DNA from: Nibribacter roseus
Lineage (GTDB): Bacteria; Bacteroidota; Bacteroidia; Cytophagales; Hymenobacteraceae
Direction: 5' to 3'
Assembly (NCBI RefSeq): GCF_042662225.1
Contig: NZ_JBHSYQ010000015.1
Location: 1-64,000 of the forward strand
Length of the DNA: 64,000 nucleotides
Shown: positions 43,311 to 52,100 of the stretch, piece after piece
How the letters are laid out: each line of letters opens with the position of its first letter
Numbering within the stretch: the first letter of the stretch is position 1
Made by a program: the position numbers and the translations under genes
Notes under the pieces: model-generated
What the model saw: the letters and a program-made list of their open reading frames with translations, nothing else
Databases searched by the model: none
What the model was told of the DNA's origin: nothing

Positions 43311-44528
43311 CTAGCTCACCTTTTTCAATCTGGAGGCCAAAAACATGGACAGAATGGTAAAGCCACAGGCAATGTAGCCTACGGTGCCAAAACCTTCTAA
43401 TTCTTCATGGCCTGGCGCATTGGTTATGAGCAAGCCCGCCAGAAAGGCCGCCAAGCCAGAGGCCATTTGCTGTACCGAAGAATTAATGCTCATAAAGCTG
43501 CCGCGCATGCGTGGTTCCACGCTGGAAGTAATCATAGACATGGCCGGCACAAACCTCGCACCGAAAACAATAAAGAAAGCGGTGGTGACAATAAATGCCT
43601 GCCAGTGCGGTACTTGGGGCAGGTGCGTTACCAGCAGAATAGGAATGGTAGAGAAAATAGCCGCTATGGTAAACACACGCAGTTTCCCGAACTTATCTGC
43701 CAGGCGTCCGGCCCACTGTGAGGTAACCACGGTGGCTAATCCGCCAAAGAGGTAAATGTAACTCAACTCAACTTCCTCAAAACCCACGTTGGCCACCATG
43801 TACGGACTCAGAAACGGCACTACCGTAAAACCAGCCAATGACAAGGCAACCATCAGGGAGAAAGCCCAAAGGCAGTTAGTATTTGTAAAAATGGAAACAA
43901 TGAGTTTGCCTGGGTGCTGGGGTACGTGGTTGAGCAAGTGTTCCCGCATGGGAGGCAGCAGGCGCCAAGACATGGCCAGTACAACAAGGCAAAGTGCCGT
44001 AAGTAGATAGAACGGCGCATGCCAGCTGGCGTGGCTCGCTAGGTAAAGTCCAATAGGTATTCCGCCAATAGAAGCAACAGAAAACGCAGCCATTACTTTA
44101 CCCGTGGCTGATCCGCGCCGTTGTTCGGGTACGGCATCTCCAATAATGGCTAATACTAACGCGCCTAATACCCCACCAAAGGCACCGGCCAATACACGCG
44201 CTAATAACAGAAGCGAAAAATTAGGCGCTAAGGCGCAGGCCAAGGTTCCAATGGTGAAACCCAGGTACAGAATGAGTAGGGCATCTTTGCGGTCAAACCG
44301 GTCAATGAAGAATGCGCTCAGAAAACCCGAAATAGCAGCGCTAAAAGTATAAGCAGACACTAAAAAGCCAAACTCACGTGGTGAAATGTCAAACACACGC
44401 ATTAGCTGTGGGCCCAGGGGCATCATGATCACAAAGTCCATGATGTGCGTAAACTGTATGGCCGCCAGCATAAATATAAGCCAGCTTTCCTTTATGCCTG
44501 GGGTGGAGGTTGGGGTAGCGTTTGACAT
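43311..44528 (-). CDS. MFS transporter (drug efflux type)
   Basis: A 405-residue inner-membrane protein with 12 hydrophobic segments. Start MSNATPTSTPGIKESW at 44528 puts the first segment (WLIFMLAAIQFTHIMDFVIMMPLG) in the normal place; the ATG 25 codons upstream adds an atypical tail. The motif-A loop is FLSAFFIDRFDRKDALL. The second-half counterpart is WAGRLADKFGKLRVF. It resembles proton-driven drug or sugar exporters of the AraJ/CmlA type. Substrate cannot be assigned. Confidence 0.87.
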   Translation of the reverse strand: MSNATPTSTPGIKESWLIFMLAAIQFTHIMDFVIMMPLGPQLMRVFDISPREFGFLVSAYTFSAAISGFLSAFFIDRFDRKDALLILYLGFTIGTLACALAPNFSLLLLARVLAGAFGGVLGALVLAIIGDAVPEQRRGSATGKVMAAFSVASIGGIPIGLYLASHASWHAPFYLLTALCLVVLAMSWRLLPPMREHLLNHVPQHPGKLIVSIFTNTNCLWAFSLMVALSLAGFTVVPFLSPYMVANVGFEEVELSYIYLFGGLATVVTSQWAGRLADKFGKLRVFTIAAIFSTIPILLVTHLPQVPHWQAFIVTTAFFIVFGARFVPAMSMITSSVEPRMRGSFMSINSSVQQMASGLAAFLAGLLITNAPGHEELEGFGTVGYIACGFTILSMFLASRLKKVS

Positions 44529-44677
44529 GGTAGAAAAAATAATGGCTGCCACTGGGGCAACCGAAAACTGTACGGGGCCCAGTGCCAGATGTTGTCTGCC
44601 CACAGGAGCGGGGGCGAAAGTAGTTCAAATTTGAAATCAAAGGAGGTATACTTTCGTAAAGTATGCTTTAGCTACGC

Positions 44678-44983
44678 ATGAGTAAGAAGAAAAAGAAAAA
44701 GGAAGTCAGTGCCGACCCTGTCTGTGCATTGTGTGAGCGGGAGGTGGGGTTTACAACCCTGCATCACCTGATACCCCGTGAGGAAGGAGGCCGCCATGGC
44801 CCCACCACTCCGCTGTGCCAGCCCTGTCACAGCACCATACATCTTACCTATTCAAACAAAGAACTGGCGGTCTTGTACAACAGCATACCTGCGCTACGGC
44901 AGGCAGAGGGGCTGCAGAAATACCTTTCTTGGGTGAAGAACAAGAGGCTGGACAAGATTTCAAACAGAAGAAGGAAGCGGTGA
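44678..44983 (+). CDS. Small HNH-nuclease-like zinc protein
   Basis: A 101-residue basic protein. After a lysine run (KKKKKKE) comes CALCEREVGFTTLHHLIPREEGGRHGPTTPLCQPCHSTIH. The two CxxC pairs bind zinc, and LHHLIPREEGG with the later CHSTIH gives the HNH-type His residues. Standalone HNH proteins of this size can be nicking or structural nucleases; no neighbour gives a role. The start is preceded by a small hairpin over GTATACTTT. A degraded palindrome follows the stop. Confidence 0.75.
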   Translation: MSKKKKKKEVSADPVCALCEREVGFTTLHHLIPREEGGRHGPTTPLCQPCHSTIHLTYSNKELAVLYNSIPALRQAEGLQKYLSWVKNKRLDKISNRRRKR

Positions 44984-44987
44984 TAAG

Positions 44988-45026
44988 GTGTTTTTTAGCT
45001 GATTTCTGGAAAACACGGTCAAAACA
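44988..45026. repeat. Palindrome 12 (degraded)
   Basis: GTGTTTTTTAGCTGATTTC and, after TGG, AAAACACGGTCAAAACAG keep the family spacing. Pairing is partial. It starts four bases after the HNH stop. Confidence 0.5.
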
Positions 45027-45076
45027 GCAGTTGCTGCAAAAGATTCGTGCACAAGAGAAAAGGAACCATAAATTCC

Positions 45077-45099
45077 TACTTTTGCCCTGACTACCTTTG
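45077..45099 (+). promoter_or_regulatory. Two overlapping -7 candidates (TACTTTTG, TACCTTTG)
   Basis: TACTTTTG at 45077-45084 and TACCTTTG at 45092-45099 are both exact TAnnTTTG matches and precede the ATG at 45123. No TTG was found at a good -33 distance for either. Confidence 0.45.
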
Positions 45100-45122
45100 A
45101 TTTCTAATTCAGATAATTTCCC

Positions 45123-46184
45123 ATGGCTTTCGCCTATTTGCCTTTCACTGACATACAAGAATATAAAGCCGTAGTGGTAGACAGCTATCACCCCAACGGA
45201 CTGGTGCTGTCGCACTGGAGGGGATCGCCCACTCCTGAACCGCTTCGGGAAGATACCAGCGCAGGTATTGTGTTGCAGGCGCTAAAACAAAACTGGCCGT
45301 CTCTAGAGGAGTTTAGCTTTGTGACCGCTAACCATTTTGATGTAGACGGGTTTGTGGGGGTGTGGGCACTCTTGAATCCTGAGTTGGCACTCCAGCACGA
45401 AGAGTTACTTCGCCAGATGGCCATTATAGGTGATTTCAGGGAACTGAATTTAGAGGCACCTTTTGCTGAGGAGGCGCTGAAACTGGTATGTTGGTTAAAT
45501 GCAGAGGAGAAAACCCATTTTTACCCACCTTTTGGGGCAGGGGATCTAGAGGAAAACGAAATAACGGCCTCTGTGCCCAAGTTTCATTATTTTCTCCACT
45601 CCTTTACCCAAGTTCTGCAACAACCGGATAAATTTAGTGCTATTTGGGAGCCTGAGTTTTCACAAGTTAGGGCCGGTTATTTACAAGTTCACGGACCAGA
45701 AACGCGGGTAGAAAAATTGCCTGAATTAGGATTAGTGGTAATTCAAACACCGGAGCCAGTGCATTATTATGCTTTGTTCAGTGTAACTGCTGGGTTTGAT
45801 GTAGTACTGAGCTGCTATTCTAATCAGCGGTATGAACTGGAGTGTAAATATACTACATGGGTAGACATTGCCAGCCGCCCCACCTTGCCACGGCCAGACA
45901 TGAGACCATTGGCTCAACACCTAACCACTCTGGAAGTAGCGGAAAATCAATGGAAAACAGAGGGGCCTACTGATACAGGTCCACTACTGCGTATTCACCG
46001 GCAAAAACTTTCCAAAGCCCAGAGATACGCACATCCGTATGAGCGCCCCATCTATTCTTCATCCATTTCACCAGCTAAATTAACAGGTGAAATAACTAAA
46101 TATTTAACTACTTACTTCAGCGGAGTAGCACCAAAACAATATTGGTCTTGGGCAGAAATTAAAGGATTATATAAGAAAAATTAA
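45123..46184 (+). CDS. Uncharacterised protein with a DHH-phosphoesterase-like N-terminus
   Basis: A 353-residue cytosolic protein. Near the N-terminus YKAVVVDSYHPNGLVLSHW and FVTANHFDVDGFVGVWALLNPE recall the Asp/His motifs of DHH-type phosphoesterases (xxNHxDxDG). The rest is not recognised. I recall such proteins as the DUF6687 group, but this is not certain. Codon use is ordinary, and the ATG follows two TAnnTTTG matches. It stands alone. Confidence 0.6.
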   Translation: MAFAYLPFTDIQEYKAVVVDSYHPNGLVLSHWRGSPTPEPLREDTSAGIVLQALKQNWPSLEEFSFVTANHFDVDGFVGVWALLNPELALQHEELLRQMAIIGDFRELNLEAPFAEEALKLVCWLNAEEKTHFYPPFGAGDLEENEITASVPKFHYFLHSFTQVLQQPDKFSAIWEPEFSQVRAGYLQVHGPETRVEKLPELGLVVIQTPEPVHYYALFSVTAGFDVVLSCYSNQRYELECKYTTWVDIASRPTLPRPDMRPLAQHLTTLEVAENQWKTEGPTDTGPLLRIHRQKLSKAQRYAHPYERPIYSSSISPAKLTGEITKYLTTYFSGVAPKQYWSWAEIKGLYKKN

Positions 46185-46307
46185 AGTTTTTAATGGAATC
46201 CTTTCTTGTTGTGTATTATTTAAATAAATAATTTTATGTTGTATTTATTATAGCCGATTTAGGTGCCCCCCAACCAGACGGTAGAAGAGAAGTGAAAGCT
46301 TTGCTGT

Positions 46308-46697
46308 ATGGTTACCATTGCGGATACTCCGTTTTATCAAATCACAGTTGATGAAACGAAGAATAGAATCTACATGAAAATGTTTGGGGTCTGGGAATTC
46401 TTAGACCAGGTGCCAGATTACCTAACGCATGTAAAAGAAGCCCTGACAAAGGTATCTCCTGGGTTTTCAATTGTCACTGACATTAGGGAAATGGAGGATT
46501 ATTCCTTTGAAGTGCAGGAACTTCACATAGCAGCTCAAAAGCTGATTGTGGCTGCCGGTTTGCTCCACCTCGCCGAAGTCCATAATCTAAATGATCCCTC
46601 CAGCGAAGTGGCCATTGCCGTGGCGCAGGAAAGCAAAATCAACCTGAACATCTTTCAAACGCTAGAAGAGGCTGAGGCGTGGCTAGATGAGCTTTAG
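46308..46697 (+). CDS. Hypothetical protein, 129 residues (SpoIIAA/STAS-like appearance)
   Basis: A small acidic soluble protein. YQITVDETKNRIYMKMFGVWEFLDQVPDYLTHVKEAL followed by FSIVTDIREMEDYSFEVQELHIAAQKLIVAAGLLHLAEVH gives the beta-alpha-beta pattern of STAS/SpoIIAA-like proteins. Its end, TLEEAEAWLDEL, fits as well. This is a fold guess, not a motif match. It lies 113 bases before the universal stress protein gene, same strand, and may be regulated with it. Confidence 0.55.
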   Translation: MVTIADTPFYQITVDETKNRIYMKMFGVWEFLDQVPDYLTHVKEALTKVSPGFSIVTDIREMEDYSFEVQELHIAAQKLIVAAGLLHLAEVHNLNDPSSEVAIAVAQESKINLNIFQTLEEAEAWLDEL

Positions 46698-46809
46698 AAA
46701 TGCCTTTCTGTTCTCACGGATGCTCTTCTATAAAACTTAGCTGTTCCGTTCCCGTTTTTACTCTGGCGCCATTGCCGCATTACAGAGTGGTGCTATTGCC
46801 AGTTGTACT

Positions 46810-47661
46810 ATGAAAAAGATTCTTTGTCCGGTAGATTTCTCCAAGACATCTAATAAGGCCGCTGAGTATGCGGCTCATATTGCGCAGCACACAAGTGCCT
46901 CGCTCACCTTACTGCATGTGTTGCACCTTCCCGTACTAGATACCTCTGAATCCGCCATGATGGCCAGTCAGGTACTAGATGACCAGCGTCGTGCGGCCTC
47001 AGACAAACTCCACTCGCTGTCATTGCATTTAGAAGACCTTTTCGAGGTAACAGGAGGGGCTAAATTTGTAGTAGACTCAAAAGTGCAGGAAGCCTTTCTG
47101 GCAGATGCCGTAGAGCGCTTAGTCTTAGGTGAAGGGTATGATTTTGTAGTGTTGGGTACAACCGGCGGTGGAAATACGCTGGAAGAGATTCTGATTGGTA
47201 GCAACACTGAAAGTGTGATTTCACAAGTGAAGTGCCCAGTTTTGGCTATTCCCGGTAATGCTTCTTTCCCAGATATTCACCGAATTGTTTATGCTTCTGA
47301 CTATCAGCCAGAAGACTCACAGGCGCTGGGGCAGGTAATAGCTCTGGCGGCTATTTTCAAAGCTGAGGTGGAGGTGGTGCACGTGAGCAAAGAAGCCGAT
47401 GCAGAGTCTACGCACCGCGCCAAAGCCTTTTTGGAGCGCCTGAAAAATGATTTAGGAAATGAATTGCCTATCAGGTTTCAGGAGGTAGTGCACGAGGAAG
47501 AGGAAACCGGCCTGCAAGACTACCTGAGCCAAACCAACAGCAACATGCTGGCTATTCTTAAAAAGCGGCGAAATTTCTTCAAGGACCTTTTCCGGATGTC
47601 TTTGGCCGAAAAAATGACCTATCAAACCAAACTTCCGTTGCTGGTGCTGCATGCGGCCTAG
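46810..47661 (+). CDS. Tandem universal stress protein
   Basis: Two UspA domains in one chain: MKKILCPVDFSKTSNKAAEYAAHIAQ starts the first (about 1-150), with GTTGGGNTLEEILIGSNTESVI as its nucleotide loop. The second starts HRIVYASDYQPEDSQALGQV (about 158-283), and its loop is degenerate (MLAILKKRRNFFKDLFRMSLAEKM). Only the first domain therefore looks able to bind ATP. 283 residues is the usual size of tandem Usps in this phylum. Stress role is inferred from the family. Confidence 0.9.
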   Translation: MKKILCPVDFSKTSNKAAEYAAHIAQHTSASLTLLHVLHLPVLDTSESAMMASQVLDDQRRAASDKLHSLSLHLEDLFEVTGGAKFVVDSKVQEAFLADAVERLVLGEGYDFVVLGTTGGGNTLEEILIGSNTESVISQVKCPVLAIPGNASFPDIHRIVYASDYQPEDSQALGQVIALAAIFKAEVEVVHVSKEADAESTHRAKAFLERLKNDLGNELPIRFQEVVHEEEETGLQDYLSQTNSNMLAILKKRRNFFKDLFRMSLAEKMTYQTKLPLLVLHAA

Positions 47662-47726
47662 TAGAAACAAATTAATGTCATCTGGTTCTAATTCTGCAGC
47701 CGGGCAAGCGTCTGGTTGGCTTAAAG

Positions 47727-47751
47727 TCGCGGCCTTTGCCGCGATTTATAT
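47727..47751 (+). terminator. Probable terminator of the usp gene
   Basis: TCGCGGC (47727-47733) pairs with GCCGCGA (47738-47744) and is followed by TTTATATTT. It lies 66 bases after the stop. Confidence 0.55.
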
Positions 47752-47798
47752 TTCATTTGGGGTTCTACCTATTTAGCAAATAGGCAGAACAGAATAAT

Positions 47799-47838
47799 CT
47801 GTTTCTGGCTTACTTTCCTGAAAACAAGCCAGAAACAG
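47799..47838. repeat. Intergenic palindrome 13
   Basis: CTGTTTCTGGCT (47799-47810) pairs perfectly with AGCCAGAAACAG (47827-47838). The loop TACTTTCCTGAAAACA holds the family core. Compared with other copies, TTTTAGG is replaced by TTTCTGG and the change is matched on the other arm. Confidence 0.82.
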
Positions 47839-47978
47839 AAGCTCTATATTCTGAATGACTACTAGCCGAAGCTTTTGTCCGCACGTAATTAAGATCAGAA
47901 ATCTTTGAGAGACAAATATATGCTTGTGTCAAGGAATAGAAGTATAAATAAAACCCAGAGGCGGTTAAGCTATACCTA

Positions 47979-48737
47979 TCAATCTGCGCATACTTTACAG
48001 GGAGTACGTTCCGTCTTTTTCACTTGAGCCAGGCTAGTTGAACCTATGCTGCTCTTGCACTGCTGTAAGCGTTGGCAGTTTTGGCTGAGGTGGTAAGTCT
48101 TAGCTCCTTTACTTTCGCAGAAAAAAGCTTTCCCGTTCTTATTTGAGATACTGGCCCCGGAGGAGGCGGCTGTTTTGGGTACTGAAGGCGCAGCAGCAGA
48201 ACCAGCTGTCTCGCCTTTTTTAGGTCTACGGAAATCCCAAGGAGCTACGGGGTTAGGGTGGTCCCAGAGTCCTCTTTTATCAGCGCGGGCCTCGGCTTCC
48301 AGACGGGCTAGTTCCGGATCTTTTGAGTAAGCGGTGTAGTGCCAGGCGAAACCGTTTTTAATCAATTCATAGCCCAGGTTCCGGCCATCTTCTAATATGA
48401 TTTCACCCACCGTTCTGCCGTACCGGTCCGTGTCATGTACTACCAACTCTACAAATTTTCCGAACACCAATTCTGCAGTGAACTGCTGCGCTCGGGTGCC
48501 AAAGTCCTGCCGCTTTTCGGGAGTGTCTACCCCTTGCAGCCTTACCCTTAGCGGTATTCCGTCTTTTAGTAGCTCAATGGTATCTCCGTCTTTTACGGCA
48601 ATTACTTTATAGCGCCCCTCTTGCTCCTGTGTTATTTCCTGCTTTTCATTTGCCTGCTGGCTTTGCTGGCAACCTGAAAAAATTAAGAGACAAAGTGCTA
48701 GGTAAAAAGATAACGTTGTGTTGAAAGGCGAAGTCAT
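47979..48737 (-). CDS. Thermonuclease-family lipoprotein
   Basis: A 252-residue lipoprotein (lipobox FSGC, Cys23) of the staphylococcal-nuclease family. Active-site motifs: VIAVKDGDTIELL, RVRLQGVDTPEK and HDTDRYGRTVGEI, carrying the calcium-binding Asp residues and catalytic Arg and Glu. After a Ser/Ala linker, a C-terminal Cys/His domain (FFCESKGAKTYHLSQNCQRL, then CKSS and TPCKVC) probably binds metal. It is secreted to the envelope and may degrade extracellular DNA. The linker and Cys domain are frequent additions in Bacteroidota. Confidence 0.9.
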   Translation of the reverse strand: MTSPFNTTLSFYLALCLLIFSGCQQSQQANEKQEITQEQEGRYKVIAVKDGDTIELLKDGIPLRVRLQGVDTPEKRQDFGTRAQQFTAELVFGKFVELVVHDTDRYGRTVGEIILEDGRNLGYELIKNGFAWHYTAYSKDPELARLEAEARADKRGLWDHPNPVAPWDFRRPKKGETAGSAAAPSVPKTAASSGASISNKNGKAFFCESKGAKTYHLSQNCQRLQQCKSSIGSTSLAQVKKTERTPCKVCAD

Positions 48738-48779
48738 GTGAATAATTCTTGAGTATTTTACCCTAGTACGGCTAATTTC

Positions 48780-48838
48780 CTATTTGTTTTCCGGTAAATG
48801 TTCAAGATCATTAAAGTCTTTGTGCCTGCCCGAGGCAT
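48780..48838 (-). pseudogene. C-terminal remnant of a nucleotidyltransferase-type gene
   Basis: Six bases past the stop of the 83-residue gene, in another frame, the minus strand reads YASGRHKDFNDLEHLPENK then TAG at 48780-48782. The motif xASGRxKDxxDLExL is the usual ending of Bacteroidota nucleotidyltransferases of the AbiEii/MNT type. There is no start codon and no room for the rest of the gene, so it appears to be what is left after deletion. This is inference from one short motif. Confidence 0.55.
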
Positions 48839-48840
48839 AC

Positions 48841-49092
48841 CTATTTTGCTGCATTTTTTCGGGCGAAGAATTCTTCTAAGCTTTCGTCTTCCCGTTTTAT
48901 AAAAAGCCTTGTTCTTTTTGACATCTGGGGGTTGGGCTGAGAATAATATTCCCAATAAGCCTTTTTGTTCAGCCTAAACGCTTCAGCCAGCCGCTCCTCA
49001 TAGCTTTTGCTCTGCCAATATTCCCGCTTATCGTCTTGCTCTTTAAAAGAGGAAAATTTTATTTTAGGCTTCATAGTTTCAGATGTTGTCAC
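48841..49092 (-). CDS. Small charged protein, partner type of a nucleotidyltransferase
   Basis: An 83-residue soluble protein rich in Lys, Glu and Arg: KPKIKFSSFKEQDDKREYWQSKSYEERLAEAFRLNKKAYW. Proteins with the pattern EYWxSxxxEERLAE are, as I recall, encoded just upstream of a nucleotidyltransferase (MNT-like) gene in Bacteroidota, forming an antitoxin/toxin-like pair. Here the second gene is reduced to its last 20 codons. The start ATGACAACATCTGAAACT is used; an internal ATG seven codons on is also possible. Confidence 0.6.
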   Translation of the reverse strand: MTTSETMKPKIKFSSFKEQDDKREYWQSKSYEERLAEAFRLNKKAYWEYYSQPNPQMSKRTRLFIKREDESLEEFFARKNAAK

Positions 49093-49137
49093 AACAGGTA
49101 AACGTAATGTAGGAAGCAGATTGTTAAACTCCCAAAC

Positions 49138-52100
49138 TCAAACCAACTCCACATTTCCACTCTCTACCCAAATGCTACTTCGGCCGCCCGCCAGTTTTTC
49201 CACCACAATTTGGGTGCTGATGCGTTCTTTCAGCGCCTCCACGTGTGAAATAATGCCTATCATTTTACCGCTGGCCTGCAAACTTTCAAGGGCATCCATA
49301 GCGATATCCAGTGTGTCTGCGTCCAACGTGCCGAAGCCTTCGTCAATAAACAGGGAGTGAATCTGCGCTTTGTGGCTGGCGAGGTCAGAGAGGCCTAGCG
49401 CCAGCGCCAGACTCACCAAGAAACTCTCACCGCCCGAAAGGGAATTGACGGAGCGCACAGCATCACCTTGGTAGGTGTCTAATATCTGAAGGTCAAGCTC
49501 ATTCTCATTGCTCTTGAGAATGCGGTAGCGGTCGTTGAGGCGGTGCAGGTGGCGGTTACCCAGCTCTACCAATCGTGCCAGCGTGAGGCTTTGGGCGTAC
49601 TTGCTGAACTTCTTACCGTCGGCAGAGCCGATGAGGTGGGCCAGACGTGCCCAGCGCTCGGCCTCGCCTTTCTGCACATCCAGCTGCTGGGTAAGTTGAC
49701 GGTGCTTCTCGCGGAGTTCGGTGTCCTGCTGGAGTTGCATTTCCAGGCGCGCAATCTGTGCGAGATGCTGGTTTTTCTCTTCTTCCAGCGTCTGGATGAG
49801 CGGCTGCAACTCTTCTAACGTAAGTTCGGTGAGGTGACGCTCTTTCTCCGTTTGGTACTCCGCACGGCACTGCTGAAGGCTATGCGAAAGCTCAGTCATA
49901 GATTTTTGCAGGCGTTCCTGTTCTGCTCGTAATTGCCTTGCTTCTGCCTCAGGTAACAGCAGCGCCTGCAGTTCCGCCAAGGACGCATACCCTAAAGGCT
50001 GAATTTTCTGTAACAGGCCAGCCTCCAACTCTTTTTGCGTCTCTTGGTTTGCCTGCTGCTCGCTTCGCTTTTGATCGTGTTGGTGGGTAAGCAAGTTTAG
50101 CCTTTCCTGTTCGCGCTGCAATGCGGTCTCTGAAGCCTGCAAGGCTTGAGCCGCCTGCTGCAAAGCTTGTTGCAGTCTCTGTTTTTCCGCTTGCGGCTGC
50201 AGGCCTTCTGGTAACAGGGCAAAGCGTTGCCGGCGCAGTTCTTGCAATTGTTCCTGCATGATATGCAATTGGGCTTGACGCTGGGTTAGCTCTGTTTGTT
50301 TTTCATCAAGCGTGGCTTTCCCACCTTCAGCGGCGGCTTTGGCCTCAGAATATTTTATTCGTAGCTCAGGAAGCAGCGCCTTCTTCTGCTCATAGGTCTG
50401 CCTGCGTGCCTCTAGCTGCGACAACAATTCAGAACCGTTGGTGCCAGAATAAGAGAGGCCGTAGGTGCTGAAGAAGCCTTGCAGTGTATCGGAAATTACC
50501 TTGGCCTGCTCGGCTATATCATCCAGCTCGCTTTGCAATTGAGCCAACTGTGAGTCTGCCTGTGTGCGTTTTTGGGCTGTTTTTTCTATTTCATGCCGAA
50601 AACGCTGCTGTTCAGAAAGCAGTTTCTGTTCAGCGGCACGGGCTTGTTCTACTTGCGTGCGGAGACCCCGCAGGCTTTCCAGCGTTGTGGAGGCTTTCTG
50701 AAGCTCGGCTTTGCGGGCGTTCCAATACTGGTCAATAGTATCAGAAACGGCAATTTCGTGCGCCAGTTCCAGCGTATTGTTCAGCTTGGTAAACTGCGTC
50801 TGTAGCTGCTGGGTATAGGTGGCTATTTGAGTTATTTGCTCCTGCGTGTGCAGTTCGGCTAGTTCCAGTCGGTGCACGGCGGAGGCTTGTTCACGCTCTT
50901 GCACGTCTAGCCCCAACACTTTGGTTTGCTGCTGCTGCAGGTTTTGCTCGGCTTCAGATAAAGCCTGTGGCTGATGCTCTTCCACCAAGGGGTGGTGTGT
51001 GGAGCCGCAGAGCGGGCACGGCTGCTCAGGCTGCAGCTGGGTACGGGCTTCTTCGTACTTCTGAATCTGCCGTTGCAGGTCTACAATCTGTTGTAAGTCT
51101 TTGAGCTTGTCCAGCGCCTGTTCCCTCTCAGATTGAGTCTGAGTAAGGAGGGTGCGCTGCTGGTGCAGTTCTTGCGTGGTAGAAGCTAAAATTGCCTGCA
51201 GTTCCTGCCTGCGAGCTTCCTGCTGTAGATAGGTTTTGCTCAGTTCCAACTGCTTCTCCAACTGGCTGCACATGCTGGGCAGGCGCTGACAGAGTTGCTC
51301 CAGCGCCTCTGGCTCCTGGCCTTGCAGGGCGGCTGTGGCTTGTTCCTGTAAAGCCGACAGCTGCTCTTGTTGTATTTGCAACTGCTGTTCAACAGCCGTT
51401 AACTGCTGTTGCCACGCAGCAGCGTTTTCAGCCTCTTTTTCTGAAATCTGTCTTAAAACAGCCTGCTCTTTCTGAAACTTAGCCTGCTGCTTCTGTACTT
51501 CCTCTAAATTGCGCAGCTCCGATTTTCCCTCGTGTAGCGTTTGCGTCAGTTCTTCATCCAGACCATGCTCTTTGAGCCAATCATTCAGTTGTTTCCCTTC
51601 TTGCACCAGCTGCTGCAAGGCGGCCTGTTGCTGCTTCTGTTGCTGAATGAGCTGCTGTATCTGCTGCTGCAGTTGCGCAGCGGCTTGTTCGTCTTTGGTA
51701 TACTGCGTTTGCTGCGCCGCAAGTTGAGAATCCTGCTGCAGCACCTGATCTAAACGAGGTTCGGCCTCTGTAATAGTTTGCTGTGCCTGACCGTGGGCGG
51801 TGCGGGCGGTTTGGGCAGCCTGTGTCTGCGCGGTAACTTTCTGCTCTTGTACGGGCACCTGCTGTTGCAAAGAAGCCACTACTTGGGCTACTGTTTCGCC
51901 TTGGCGTTGCACCTCCTGCAGGCGCGCCATTTCGCTTTGGAACGGTTGAGCCTGTTCATGCCGAAGCAGTTTCTCCCGATTAGGCTGCCACGCCTGCTGC
52001 TGGGTTTGCGCCTGCGTTAGTTGGGTAGTAAGCTGTTCTTCTTTCTGTGAGAGCTTTTGCAGGTTCTCCAGCCACGCCTGCTGTTGCAAATGCTGCTGAA

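Larger units (their letters stand above)
47662..47978. other. Intergenic region between convergent genes
   Basis: 317 bases, no gene. It contains a small hairpin TCGCGGC/GCCGCGA (47727-47744) after usp. A second hairpin lies at 47762-47790 (GTTCT.CCTATTT arms, loop AGC). Palindrome 13 is at 47799-47838. Confidence 0.5.

Noticed and set aside
44389..44640. Frames at the 5' end of the MFS gene on both strands
   Set aside because: Overlap the supported MFS start, no domain.
44646..44670. Operator-like hairpin (GTATACTTT/AAAGTATGC) before the HNH gene
   Set aside because: Short and imperfect; could equally be part of a promoter. Not enough to call a site.
48758..48955. 65-codon minus-strand frame over the nucleotidyltransferase remnant
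   Set aside because: It reads a different frame from both the 83-residue gene and the recognisable remnant.
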